Of a stretch of 64,000 nt of DNA, positions 10,859-20,959 are shown in pieces. Source of the stretch: Nephrocerus scutellatus (taxonomy: Eukaryota; Arthropoda; Insecta; Diptera; Pipunculidae); the NCBI GenBank assembly GCA_947095585.1, contig OX352764.1, positions 71,691,536-71,755,535 on the forward strand. The letters are read 5' to 3'. The notes under the pieces were generated by a model. The model saw only the letters and a program-made list of their open reading frames with translations, ran no database searches and had not been told where the DNA came from. Each line of letters begins with the position of its first letter. Position 1 is the first letter of the stretch. A program made the position numbers and the translations under genes.

Positions 10859-11716
10859 ATGTGTAGGTAAGTAAAGAAATACATGGCGAAATATTTATTT
10901 ATTTCCTTATGCATTTAACATATTATATTTATTTGTGACATAATTAAATTAAATCAATTTTTTTAGCCAAAAAAAAGTTACCACCCTGAGACAGTTTGAA
11001 GTGATGTTGGAATATATGGAAGCACACCGAGAGCTTGTTACTGGTAATTTTAATGTGACAAATACCACACAAAGCATGATGGAGGGCTGGCGAGAACTTA
11101 CAAACCGGCTTAATGGTGAAGGGCCTCCGGTGCGTGATGAGGATTCGTGGAGAAAGGTTCGTAGATTAAATAATGGATTTTCCAACATTTTGATGTTCAG
11201 TTGTGTATGAAAAATTTTAATTTGGAGCAGTGAAATCAATTACAATTAAATCTTGTAGGTTTTTGCGGATTTAAAAATTAAATAAAACAAAAAATTCGTA
11301 AGACCCATGTAGACATAAATCGGACGGGCGGAGGATTAAGGTCTGTTTTTTTAACACCTTTTGAGGAGCGTGTGGTTCAGCTTACTGGAATAATAGAGGC
11401 TGCAGTAGGAGTTCCCGGTGTAGATGTGGGGCATAATTCCAGTGAGACTAACATTGACAATGTTGCAGCAGCAACAAGTAGTACTCAAAATGAATTACAA
11501 ATGGGTTCTACAGCCACTACAACACCCAGGATCCAGCGTCGTCGTAAAAATTTCAACCAGAAAATATACGAGGAATTAAAGGAGCAAGGGAAGAAGCAGG
11601 AGGAGTTTCACAACAACATTGTCAACATCATGAAAGAGGCCAATGCAATTATTGTGAAACTAATGGAAGTAGAAGAGAAGAGACTGAAAGTGGAAAGTGG
11701 AAATAAAATAATATAA
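10859..11716 (+). pseudogene. Harbinger Myb/SANT-like DNA-binding protein gene, spliced, one frameshift
   Basis: Predicted exons are 10859-10866 (ATG TGT AG), 10967-11156 and 11259-11716. Introns of 100 and 102 bp carry GTAAGT...TTTTAG and GTTCGT...TTGTAG. The joined frame gives TTLRQFEVMLEYMEAHREL, then SMMEGWRELTNRLNGEGPP, the trihelix Myb/SANT-like fold that recruits Harbinger transposase to its ends (established for the superfamily). Exon 3 starts VFADLKIK and needs one frameshift near 11283 to reach KIRKTHVDINRTGGG and FLTPFEERVVQLTGI. The C terminus (11560-11700) is a Lys/Glu-rich coiled coil ending KRLKVESGNKII. Damage is light, so the insertion is younger than its non-LTR host. Confidence 0.78.
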
Positions 11717-11773
11717 AATATTTCTATATTTTTCTTTATTTCATTATTTCTTTATTTCATTGAAATCTTTATT

Positions 11774-12837
11774 TTAAAAACAATTTAATAAATTATCCCG
11801 AATTGCTACAGCAGTGCTGTTTTCCGACTCATCCTCGTATTCAAAATCAGCCTCCAATATGACGTCATTCTCTTCATCCGGTCGTGGCAAATCCACCATT
11901 TCCAACTTTTTTTGTAAGCATATATTATAAATTGCTGCACATACATTTACTATTTTGACTACTCTTTCTGGTTGATACCGCAGTACTCGCTCCCCCAATA
12001 AGCATCGAAAAGTGTTTTTTAGGACGCCAATGCAGCGCTCGATTGGGTTTCGAGCTTTGGCATGTAAATTATTATATACCGATTGTGTTTCATTTGGATT
12101 GCGGTACGGCGTCATCAAAAATGGCTCTAATGGGTAGCCCGAGTCTCCAAGTAGCCATGTATTGCGCTCTCCATTGTCAAATGCCTCTTTAATTTTCCTT
12201 CGGTCCTTTGACATTTCCAAAATCGCGGAATCATGCGTGGATCCGGGATATCTGGCGCACACCGACACTATCAATAGATCGTAGTTGCAAATCTAAAAAG
12301 TTAATTATTATTCAAAAAGAATGTCTATGTATAAAGACTGAAATAAAAATAATTTACCAATTGAACATTCATCGAGTGATTTCCACGCCGATCAACAAAG
12401 ATGTGCTCGTTGTTACGAGGAGCAATTATATTGATATGGGTGCAGTCAATGCATCCAATTACACCGGGATGGCTCGTTTTTTCAAAAAATCGTTCCTTGT
12501 AAGCCGATTTAGCATATTCATTTTTGTACATCGAGTTCCCAAATCCATTCGATGCTTTATTTGGTCGACTAAATAAATAAAAATATCTTTTGATATTCGG
12601 AAAGAGTCGATAAATCTGGAATAAAATAATGCAAACAAATATATCTATAAATTATAGATATTAAAGAATTTCTTACAAGTACCCTGGAAGGGGCAAGCGC
12701 ACTTACTTTTTGTCAGACAAATCAAAAACATTGTAGCGATCGCGTAAAAATCGACGTTCAATATAGTAATTTATACTTGATCCACTTTGGTTTGATTCAC
12801 TGCCATTTAAACTTACTAAAATGCTTATGTTATTCAT
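11774..12837 (-). pseudogene. Harbinger DDE transposase (DDE_Tnp_4 type), N-terminal part deleted
   Basis: Minus strand. Exon 12615-12358 (acceptor TTCCAG, donor GTAAAT) reads IYRLFPNIKRYFYLF... and PGVIGCIDCTHINIIAP, with the first catalytic Asp. Intron 12357-12293 is 65 bp and phase 0. Exon 12292-11774 starts ICNYDLLIVSVCARYPGSTH and contains the second Asp in LLGDSGYPL and the Glu in ARNPIERCIGVLKNTFRCL, so the DDE triad is complete. It ends with an acidic tail and stop at 11774. A first-exon remnant, 12837-12717, reads NYYIERRFLRDRYNVFDLSD before a GTAAGT donor. The roughly 100-bp gap to 12615 is too short for the missing helix-turn-helix region, so the enzyme is internally deleted. Confidence 0.87.
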
Positions 12838-13063
12838 AAATAAATGAAATACAAACACGTTATAAATTTCACAAACAAAAGTTGCAAATAATTTTTGCCA
12901 ATCAAATATATTTGGGGAGACGTCATATTAATTTCGAAAAGGAGTTGCCATATGGACATTTAAGTTAGGCATCGAAAACGATACAAAATACCAACTTTCA
13001 CCATTTTCGAATCGATTATCATTTTCGATAGTATCGAAAGTGAAGTTAAAAAATTCCACCCCA

Positions 13064-13543
13064 GATATGCAGCCGGCGTTGATAAGAAGCAAACTTAACA
13101 CTCTACTAGAAAAAATAAGTTATAATCTATACGAGACATATGCTAATGAAGCCCAATCATCCCAGTACAGGATGTACTATAGTAAATTAAGATATTACTT
13201 TCGAGAAAGCACTTATTTTCTAAGCTGCAACTCAACGGGAAAAATAAGTATAATATTTAAAATGAGAGGAGAGCTGGTAGACTTTAATTATATACTACAC
13301 CGCCCAGAGTTACCTATTCTATGCACCATATGCAACCTGAATACAAGAGAAGACGTTTTCCTTTTCCTTGCCATTTGTCCAATTCTAAAAGAAATTCGAC
13401 TAGGAATATTTGGATCAACTACTCTGGATGAAGACGACACAATATGCATTTTAAACGGACAGAGAGGATGGGATATATTATATAAATATGCATGGATTGC
13501 CCTTTATTATAGAAAACGTATTATTAAGAAAAACTTTTAAATT
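13064..13543 (+). pseudogene. Non-LTR retrotransposon ORF2, C-terminal part
   Basis: Continuation of the element broken at 10712. The frame opens DMQPALIRSKLNTLLEKI and runs to KKNF-stop at 13540. It contains a C-terminal zinc-knuckle-like motif, LPILCTICNLNTREDVFLFL, with spacing C-x2-C-x7-x5-C if FLFLAIC supplies the last cysteine; the usual His is missing. This terminal domain is common downstream of RT in non-LTR elements. An A-rich run (13550-13562) follows the stop. The 5' half lies at 9100-10712. Confidence 0.82.
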
Positions 13544-13544
13544 T

Positions 13545-14625
13545 AATTAATAAAAAAAAAAGGTTATTATATGCAGTCTGGCACGGCCTTCAGCCAAAAC
13601 ATAGAGTAAGAAACCATGTAATTTATATATTATTTATTTTTATATTTTTAAGAAAAATAAATAGTCAGTTTACTAATACTACTACCAATCCAATTCACTG
13701 TAAAATCATAAAACTTCATAAAATTATCTGTACACCCTGAGAAAATTTATCACGTTGTATCTTTCAATCAATTGGCTTCCATCAATGGGTTACTATATCC
13801 TCTAGCTCTTACTTTTGAATTTCGTAGTGTGTTTATATCGTTTGCTTTCCTCTTTTATAATATATAAGATGAATATAAAGATGGTTATTGCTGTTAAAAT
13901 TTTAACAGTAACTGAATTGCTTTCATACACAAATCTAAAATTAAAAAATTAAAATCCATTTAGTGAAATGCGTTCAAGCATTAGTTAGTTAGTTATTAAT
14001 TAAAAATAAAATTAAATACAAAATTAAATATAATAAGTATATTAAGTATTAAGAAAACAAATATACATAATAGAGAACATACGACAATGATAATTCTGTC
14101 GTCTGTCGATGGTTTGACATTTAGTAAAGGGTAACGCAAATAATTTTAGAGTTTGTTTAGTTTATTATAAGTGTTATTTTAGCATGCATGTGTATGTGTA
14201 AGCCATTGTAGAATCCTAGGATTAGTTAAGTTACAGCTTCATAGAGAGGCATAAAGATAGTTGTGCTTGCGCAGTTTTTCAGTTAAATTAAAAAATTAAT
14301 GTTGGAATTAAAATTATAAAACTCTCAATGTGAAGTGTAATGAAATATGTGGAGTGATGTTAATCAGCGTAAAAGTCTCCACAGAGAAACAGCACAAAAT
14401 ACTTTCGCACTTGAACCTGAACTGTTGACTTGATTTTAAAACAAATTAAGAACTTGACGTTAAGTAATTCAGAACTATGTCCATGAGTAGTCAGCCAGGA
14501 GCTTGTGGCACGGTGTCCAGTAAACTGAAATTTGCAGTTCAACAACCGCAACGTAATTGTTCGAAATTTATTTCTGGCAGTTCGTTTCACAAGTCCTTGA
14601 GCAATAATTGTTGAACGAGCGAGTT
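13545..14625. other. No recognisable feature
   Basis: Strongly AT-rich spacer with no convincing gene or element boundary on either strand. Confidence 0.4.
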
Positions 14626-14639
14626 GTTACAAGCAGTAT

Positions 14640-14702
14640 TGCAGTAAATTTCACATACATTTAAGCCTGCAAATTGCTTAAATGTATGTGAAATTTACTG
14701 CA
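14640..14702. repeat. Perfect 27-bp inverted repeat (hairpin) with 9-nt loop
   Basis: The left arm starts TGCAGTAAATTTCACATACA at 14640 and ends ...TTTAAGC at 14666. The loop is CTGCAAATT, and the right arm 14676-14702 is its exact reverse complement. All 27 positions pair. It could be a hairpin RNA precursor, a palindromic scar or a very small fold-back insertion. Confidence 0.95.
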
Positions 14703-15525
14703 TTAAATTCCAGAGTAAAATTGTGGCGAATTAAAGTGTACATTTTTGAAAAAATTGCTTATGTGCAGAAGTAAGAGTGTTTATAAAACCCTTAAAAGCC
14801 GGCAAACTGAATATCCTTTTGTGGCTGCAAGTATCGATTAAAATTAATATAAAAGACCTCAATAAGCTATACTACAACAGTTATAAATTATATACACATG
14901 TAAATTTAATACCTTTTTATAAAAAATCAACATATCACAATTTAAAAAAGACGATTTTAAAAAAATCGGAAAAAACGTTGTCCTAATTGGACAATGATTG
15001 CGCACAAAACGTCAACTGATGTGTTTCTGAGTACTACCATGGCATTTCATTAATTCCTCCGCACCGAAACTCAAATTAGTCTCGTCGCCGAAGCGGAATT
15101 TACACAAAAATGTCGATGTAATTTGAAAATTGACGGATTTTACAATTCTGTTTACTTTGTGGTTTGTTTTGCGATTGCCATCGCCTGCAATAAATTATTC
15201 TTTAAAGTTTCACAGATTTGGTGCGGACGAATATTTTTGCTTATTCAATAAATTGAATTGATTGGGCTACGTCTATGAATGTTCCGTTTATCATTTTTAA
15301 TTAATAAATTTGAAAATTTGGCTCCCGGGTAATTATAACTTTTAAGTTTCCCGTCCGGATGTGTTTGTGTATTTGTTTTTGGCTGGCTGGCTGGCCAAAT
15401 CATGCAATCATTTATCCCATATAAATTTCTCAAAAAAAATTTATCTCGCAAATTTTTAATTATTTCCTTTGCTTCGCTTGTGTTTTCAAAAACTTTTATT
15501 TAACTTTACCCCTTTTGGTCTGTAT
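14703..15525. other. No recognisable feature
   Basis: AT-rich sequence with short frames in both directions that lack family resemblance. Confidence 0.4.
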
Positions 15526-15529
15526 TTTC

Positions 15530-15880
15530 AACAACTTTGAGGTCCATTTTAACCACTTTCCACACAACCTAGAGAGCTGAAATTGTGTGCATTCTAGCAT
15601 TCTTGATTTTCCACGTGTGACGCATGTTGCGCGTGTGATAGGTGGACATTTCTTTCTTCGACTTCTTTGAGGTTCTTTTTTAAACACCTTCCACATGACC
15701 TAGAGAGCTGAAGTTTTGTGAGTGTCTAAGTCCCAACTAACACTTTTAATATTCTGCGTCTGATACGTGTCGCGCTTCGCGTGTGGCGAGTATGATGGGT
15801 AGACCTTGAGAGCTGAAATTTTGTGACTATCTAAGTTCCAAATAGCACTTTTTATTTCCCGCGTGTGACGAGTGTCGGCA
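15530..15880. repeat. Rpt-C copy, at least two tandem units
   Basis: 'ccttccacatgacctagaga' and 'gagctgaagttttgtgagtg' recur as 'gagctgaaattttgtgacta', separated by runs of CGTGTG/CGCGTG words. Two to three imperfect units of about 120-160 bp are present. Non-coding. Confidence 0.6.
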
Positions 15881-16020
15881 GGCAAAGGAGAAAGAAAAGA
15901 AAGAGAAAGAGAAAGAAATTTAAAAGAAAAGCAAAAAAATTTAAAAAAAAAATTTTAAAAAAAACCCATAAAAATTAAAAAAATTTCATGTAAAATCTCT
16001 AATAATTAGTGATGAGCAAA

Positions 16021-16172
16021 CGCAAGACCAAGACCATTTCATCTCGGTCTTGGTCTTGGTCTTGGTCTTGCAAGTCGAGTCTTGGTCTTGGTCTTGCATT
16101 CGTGCCATTAGTCTTGGTCTTGGTCTTGGTCTTGCAGCCTGAGTCTTGGTCTTGGTCTTGCGGTCTTGCAAA
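16021..16172. repeat. Left subterminal hexamer array (TTGGTC)n of the hAT element
   Basis: Clusters of two to four tandem 'cttggt' hexamers each end in 'cttgca' and are separated by 10-15-bp spacers. A short reverse-complement cluster ('gcaagaccaagacc') sits next to the inverted repeat. Both minus frames over it give Gln/Asp/Lys/Thr or Pro/Arg repeats, which are artefacts of the array. Confidence 0.92.
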
Positions 16173-17033
16173 ATAAAGTATTTTTTGAATAATAACTATA
16201 TAAGTATGTATAAATGGTTGTATGTATGTACACATTTTTGTTCTAGCATAACGTCAAAATCAAAAATAAGCATGGGGAAGAAAACTGGTACAGGCATTGA
16301 ACTTGAATATCTGAAGACTTAAACAAGATATCAACGTATGTTTTAACGTAGTTACAATGCCTAGTATTTATTCTACAAACAAAGACCAAAACGAAGTTTC
16401 TACCATAAGTATTAACGGAGCAATTTCCGTTAACATGGGTCAGGGTGCACCAAAGTAAGCTTTTTCTTAAATCCCCCAAAAATGATGTCAACATTGGAAA
16501 TAGACCCTTACTGTAGAATGATTTTTTTCTTAGAATATACCCAAGAATCATTACCCAAATTAATGTGCACGAATAAGGGGACACCCTATATACATATACA
16601 CACAAAACTATCAACATTTAAGCTTAGCGGTTAATTCGAAAAAAATTAGTTCAAGAAAGTCTAGACTTATTCTGTCAAAAGAACTCAGTCAATTTCAACA
16701 TTTCTATTTGCAACTGATGCCATAACATACACGTCTTTGTTGACGTCTTTTTTTTATTTAACTTGTCTAGCATGAAAAAACCTATAACAAGAAAAACCCA
16801 AAAAGAAAAATTATGAGGAAATAGCAATCTAAATCTATGTGTATATGAACATCCATACATATGCCTGTAAATACTACAGCCAGACACAACAGACTCGCTA
16901 AAGATCTTCTGTCTGGGTTTTTAATTTTGGTAGTATTATATATGTACCTACTCGTATACAAAAAAACATACGACGTATGTAGGTTTTAAAAATAAATATC
17001 AACAGAGAAATTACATAACTTTAAATGCAAGAG

Positions 17034-17212
17034 TCTTGCAGTCTTGCAGTCTTGCATACATATTTTTGGTCTTGGTCTTAGTCTTGGTCTTGCACACTCA
17101 GTGTTGGTCTTGGTCTTGGTCTTGCAACTGAATGATTGGTCTTGGTCTTGGTCTTGGTCTTGCATTTTTTGCAAGACCAAGACAAGACTGCAAGACCAAG
17201 ACCAATTTTGCT
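17034..17212. repeat. Right subterminal hexamer array (TTGGTC)n of the hAT element
   Basis: Same hexamer and cluster organisation as the left array and largely in the same direction. It ends in an inverted cluster ('gcaagaccaagacaagactg') beside the right inverted repeat, so each terminus has a cluster pointing the other way. Confidence 0.92.
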
Positions 17213-17220
17213 CATCACTA

Positions 17221-17690
17221 CTAATAATCTCCTATCAGTGTTAAAATTTGAAGAAAATCGGGCTAATTATTTAAAAAAAATTTATTAGGCCCCATGAACC
17301 CGAAGCCCGGGGTCTCCGAGAATTTTACAATAAGTGTTGTCTATCGTAGATACACGCGTATATAAAATTTGAAGAAAATCGGGTTAATTTATTTAAAAAA
17401 AAATTGTATGGGCACCACGAACCCAGTGCCCAGTGTCTCCAAAATTTTTACAAAAAGTGCTGTCCATCTGAGATACACAATCACATACACAAACTCGACC
17501 CCGTGGCCCGAGGGGCCTCATGTTTTAATAGAAAGTGTTGTCTCCGGAAATACACATTTCAATAAAATCGGGAAGTGGGTTAAAAATTGATCGCAATATT
17601 CCACGACAGACGACAGACGACCGAAATACGTCCGACATCCGTGCCACGGGCAACTGAAGTTAGTATAGAGAATTTAAAAAAGAAAAACAT
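17221..17690 (-). repeat. Rpt-A copy split by the hAT element
   Basis: After the hAT target duplication, the Rpt-A text continues ('ttgaagaaaatcgggctaat', 'aaatttgaagaaaatcgggt') with 'gtgttgtctatcgtagatac' units. It ends in 'gacagacgacagacgaccg' and 'gttagtatagagaattt', the terminal block that is also present inverted at 59405. The part left of the hAT element is 15950-16006. Confidence 0.7.
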
Positions 17691-18430
17691 TTACTGAAGA
17701 TTCTCGCCCCGCCCCTTAAAGAAAGTCGTTTTGTGCCCACACCTACATTTTCTTATAACTATATATTTTGAAAAAGGTAAAATGCTATTCATTAGTAGTT
17801 AGAGGGTTATATTTTTTGGCATTTAAACTAAAATTAAATGTGTAAGTAAGTAAGTATTCTTCAATAAATTTAAAATTTGGCATACTTTGACGAGTTTAAT
17901 CTTTAAATGTATTTTCACGCGCATTTACACATAACTTAGACTAAGAAACAAAACTGTCGACGACAATAGATGTAGGTGGATAACCAAGAAATGCTTCAAA
18001 AGTATCATGAATAATATATTGCATTTACAATGAATACATCGTAACCTTAAAACCTTATCCTTGAGGTTGGTAGTTGTAGTGTAGTTAGAATTTTATGCGA
18101 TACTGTACGAAACACAGAAGCTCGCCTTCGCCAGCAATATCCTTCGGTGCACAAGCAGTAAAAGGATAAGCCAAACTGAAGGCAACGTAAAGGATAAAAC
18201 CGTTTGTCACAGAAATGAATTTTAATGCAATACCATGTCACACTTTACACTTTAACGGCTGTCATGGTTTTGGAAATAGTTCTACAGCTACCGACTTCTG
18301 ACTCCTGAAATAGGAAAAGACAAAGAACAGAAAAACGTACTAATACTATGCATTACTATCATACCGACAGAAATTTTTTTGCAAGATAAATGGGGATAAA
18401 AATTGAAGTGACCAAACGAACCAAATAAAT
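17690..18430. other. No recognisable feature
   Basis: AT-rich spacer with no supported gene or element. Confidence 0.4.
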
Positions 18431-18434
18431 ATAT

Positions 18435-18652
18435 TGTTACGAAATTTACAAGCTTTTTAGAGTTTCTATTGGATTTTGCAAATAAAAACACAACACAAGT
18501 TCGTTGATTCACAAATTACAACTATAATTAACAAATAAAAACTTCACAAATCTACACTGGTGATTACTTGTTATTCACTTATAACTCTATTATTCACATA
18601 GGATGTAGCTCTATCTACTTTTCAACTTTTCAAGTAGTCCGGTTGAATTCAA
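18435..18652 (+). repeat. Partial LTR related to the solo LTR at 58562
   Basis: Starts TGTTACGAAATTTACAAGC and shares 'aaacacaacacaagtt', 'cacaaattaca' and 'ctacactggtgatta' in order with the solo LTR at 58562-59137. The distal LTR half is missing. It is likely a diverged, truncated LTR of the same BEL/Pao-like family. Confidence 0.55.
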
Positions 18653-18699
18653 AATAATAATTATTATATACAAATATATATAACTGAGCCCAAATATAT

Positions 18700-19830
18700 G
18701 CAATAGTTTTTGCATTCTTTTTCATTTACAAACTCAATGGAAGTAGATAGCGTTGTATCATCAGCAAATTATTGGATATCACAGGTTGTAGAAGATAACA
18801 TGTCATTGATACATATCAAGAAGAGCACAAGGGACCATGTGAAGCTGAAGAGATTCCATTCAATACAATTTTTTATTTCACGGTTCCATAAATAATCCTA
18901 AATCCACGGAATTAGAGCGGAGTTTAAGATTAGTAAACGAGTTTTATTTATAATATGCCACACTCTATCAAACGCCTTTGAAATATCCAAGAATACAACG
19001 CTTGATTCACCTAGATTTTCAATGCATCACTCCAAACAATGAGTCGTGTACGTTATGAGTTCACCTGAAGAGCAATTTTGACGAAAACCACACCGCACAT
19101 CGGATATAAGAGCATATCAGTTTAAAATTAACGATAGATTCCATTACCTTCCATGGAACCGACAACAAAGCAATAGGGCGGTAGTTACGGGGTGCAGATT
19201 TATCACCTATTTTCGGAAGGGGCTGAATATTCGCCATTTTCCAAATAGAGAGGAAAGCACCTGTCTTCATTGAGAGACGAAACAGTTTGCTAAGCGGTTT
19301 CATCGAAGTATTATGACATATTTTCAATGATAATAGCGGAATACCGTCGGGCCCAGTTGCTTTAAGAAGGTCAAGTTCCTTAAGAATCTTTGAAACAACG
19401 CTAAGAGATTAGCTTTTTCAATACCAGTTTTATAAAAAATATTATTATGAAACAAAGAAGGAGTAGATGAAGAATTATCTGCAAAGTTTTTTTTTACCAA
19501 GGCAGCATACGACCAAAAGTTTCGACTGTTTGAATCTAAATCCAACATTTTTCGCATTCTACCCCGAATCTTGACGTGATTCATCATTTTGGCCCTGATT
19601 ATTACTGCGTTTGCTCTGTTTCTGGCTATTCAAAGCTTAGAAATGTATTCTTCAGAACGGCAATTAACGTAGTACAAATGGCTGCTTTTTTACTAGCGAC
19701 TGTTGACTTGACATATTGAAAAGGGGAGTACGGTTCAGAACAATAAGTTTGGGCACACTAAAACAGATGTCATAATATTATTATTTGGCATGCCAAATTC
19801 CCTTGTGGCATTTTAAAGATCTACTCTGGC
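18700..19830 (-). pseudogene. Non-LTR retrotransposon RT remnant (CR1/Jockey-like)
   Basis: Minus strand. The linker KTFSLxF-like region reads MMNHVKIRGRMRKMLDL and SNSRNFWSYAALVKKNF. The fingers read LSIWKMANIQPLPKIG and SAPRNYRPIALLSVPWKVM. The palm reads SSVVFLDISKAFDRVW (about 18990) and then, after a stop, WSLVLFLICINDML and FADDTTLSTSI (about 18750). Motif order is correct but frames change several times and stops interrupt it. Degraded coding such as DGIARVDL extends to about 19830. The copy ends near 18700 without its C-terminal region. Confidence 0.82.
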
Positions 19831-20049
19831 TATGCCGTCATAAAAGACTTTAAAGTCTATAAATAGATTGTGTAGTGAGTTTTGAAACTGTAAACATCGC
19901 CTGTCTAAGTGTGAAAATCTGGTTTTGATTTGCCTGTGATATTTACCTTTTTTGTGTACCTTTTGGGAGACCGCCCCTCTTTCGACTTTTTATGACGAAT
20001 CTTTATTTTGTCCCACCTAGTTGTAAACGGGGTGGTGGTTGACCCGTGT

Positions 20050-20950
20050 TTTTTAAAATCTCTATATTAACTGCGCGTGCCCGTGGATGGCTTGCCATGA
20101 CAACACTTTCTGTTAAAATTTAAGAGTGATCGGGCTGCGGGTTTGGGTTCCATATAGCGGCATCAGATCATGTCATGCTATAATGACTGTGTTCTGTGTG
20201 CGCTGGTGCACTGTGAGCAGCGCAGTTTTACGATTGGGATTGTTTTGTTGTTGGGTTGCAGTGCTTCGCATGTGTTTTTAATTTTCAGCATTTATAGTGG
20301 AATTCAGTATCCTTATGGTTATTTGCGAATTTACATGAAATTATGGTTTTTTTTTATTTATTTAATGTTACCTTTACATCCATGCTCTTTTCATTTCCAT
20401 CGTCCTACAAATAAACATATTATTTTAGAATTTCCATAAGGACGTCCTATTGCTTCACCAAAGCTGTTCCTTTTCTGTACGTTGCGAATGGCAGCCGTGT
20501 TCACTCGAATTTGATTCTCGAATGCAGTCTTTCGTGGTAAATTAATCTGCGCTCGGAGCACTATACCAACAAGAAAGTGGGCTGAGTCTATCTTGCTCCT
20601 CGGTTCGTTCGTATCGGCATCAGATTGGCTTCATAAGGAAGCCAGGTGAATTTGTGAATATTCTTACGAACAAACTTTGAACTCGCAACAACACCCTTTG
20701 TAAAAATTTGGAAGTTAAGGAAGGAAGTGGAAGTCAAGAAGTCCCAAAAAAATTTTTTTAAAAATCAACCCGATTTTCTTCAAATTTTATACACATCTGT
20801 ATCTCCGATTGAAAACACTTTTTGTAAAAATTTCAGAATGATCGTGCCCCAGAATGGCAAACTCCCATACAATTTTTTTTAAAAAGTAAATCGATTTTAT
20901 TGAAACTTTGCACATTGTGTATTCCCGATTAGATTAGATTTTAGATATTT
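20050..20950 (+). repeat. Rpt-A long copy
   Basis: Begins at the terminal block 'ctctatattaact...gcccgtgg' and contains 'gcatcagatcatgtcatgct' and 'tgtgtgcgctggtgc', which recurs inverted near 40140-40270 and in part at 59770. It ends with 'cccgattttcttcaaatttt' units. The 89-codon open frame from 20170 lies inside the repeat and is not considered a gene. Confidence 0.55.
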
Positions 20951-20959
20951 TTTATGGGT

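Larger units (their letters stand above)
10713..13062. mobile_element. PIF/Harbinger DNA transposon, internally damaged
   Basis: The ends are inverted: left GGGGCGGAATTTTTTAAC at 10713, right (minus strand from 13062) GGGGTGGAATTTTTTAAC, with further imperfect matching inward. It carries the two genes diagnostic of the superfamily in convergent orientation, a Myb/SANT-like gene (plus) and a DDE transposase (minus). The expected 3-bp target duplication is CTA on the left, but the right flank reads CCA or A, so the duplication is eroded or the terminus shifted by 1-2 bp. Removing the insert rejoins the host reading frame exactly (..NITL then DMQPALI..). Total about 2.35 kb. Confidence 0.88.
16007..17220. 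mobile_element. hAT-type non-autonomous transposon with hexamer-array ends
   Basis: The element is bounded by a 14-bp terminal inverted repeat, TAGTGATGAGCAAA, at 16007 and, inverted, ending at 17220. It is flanked by an exact 8-bp target duplication CTAATAAT (15999-16006 and 17221-17228). The YAGNG-type tip and 8-bp duplication are diagnostic of the hAT superfamily. The 1,214-bp interior has no transposase-like frame, so it depends on a transposase elsewhere. Both subterminal regions are arrays of a TTGGTC hexamer. The insertion split an Rpt-A copy. Confidence 0.9.

Noticed and set aside
10713..13065. Perfect 3-bp target duplication for Harbinger
   Set aside because: The left flank is CTA but the right flank reads CCA/AGA depending on the terminus chosen, so an exact duplication cannot be claimed.
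15986..16235. Minus-strand frames rich in Gln/Asp/Lys/Thr and Pro/Arg
   Set aside because: They are artefacts of the TTGGTC hexamer array in the hAT element.
16020..17212. TTGGTC arrays as telomeric repeats
   Set aside because: The arrays lie inside an element with inverted repeats and an 8-bp duplication, are interrupted by spacers, and the hexamer is not the insect TTAGG motif.
20170..20439. 89-codon frame with hydrophobic, cysteine-rich peptide
   Set aside because: The sequence is part of Rpt-A (an inverted relative lies near 40140-40270) and shows no domain or splice context.
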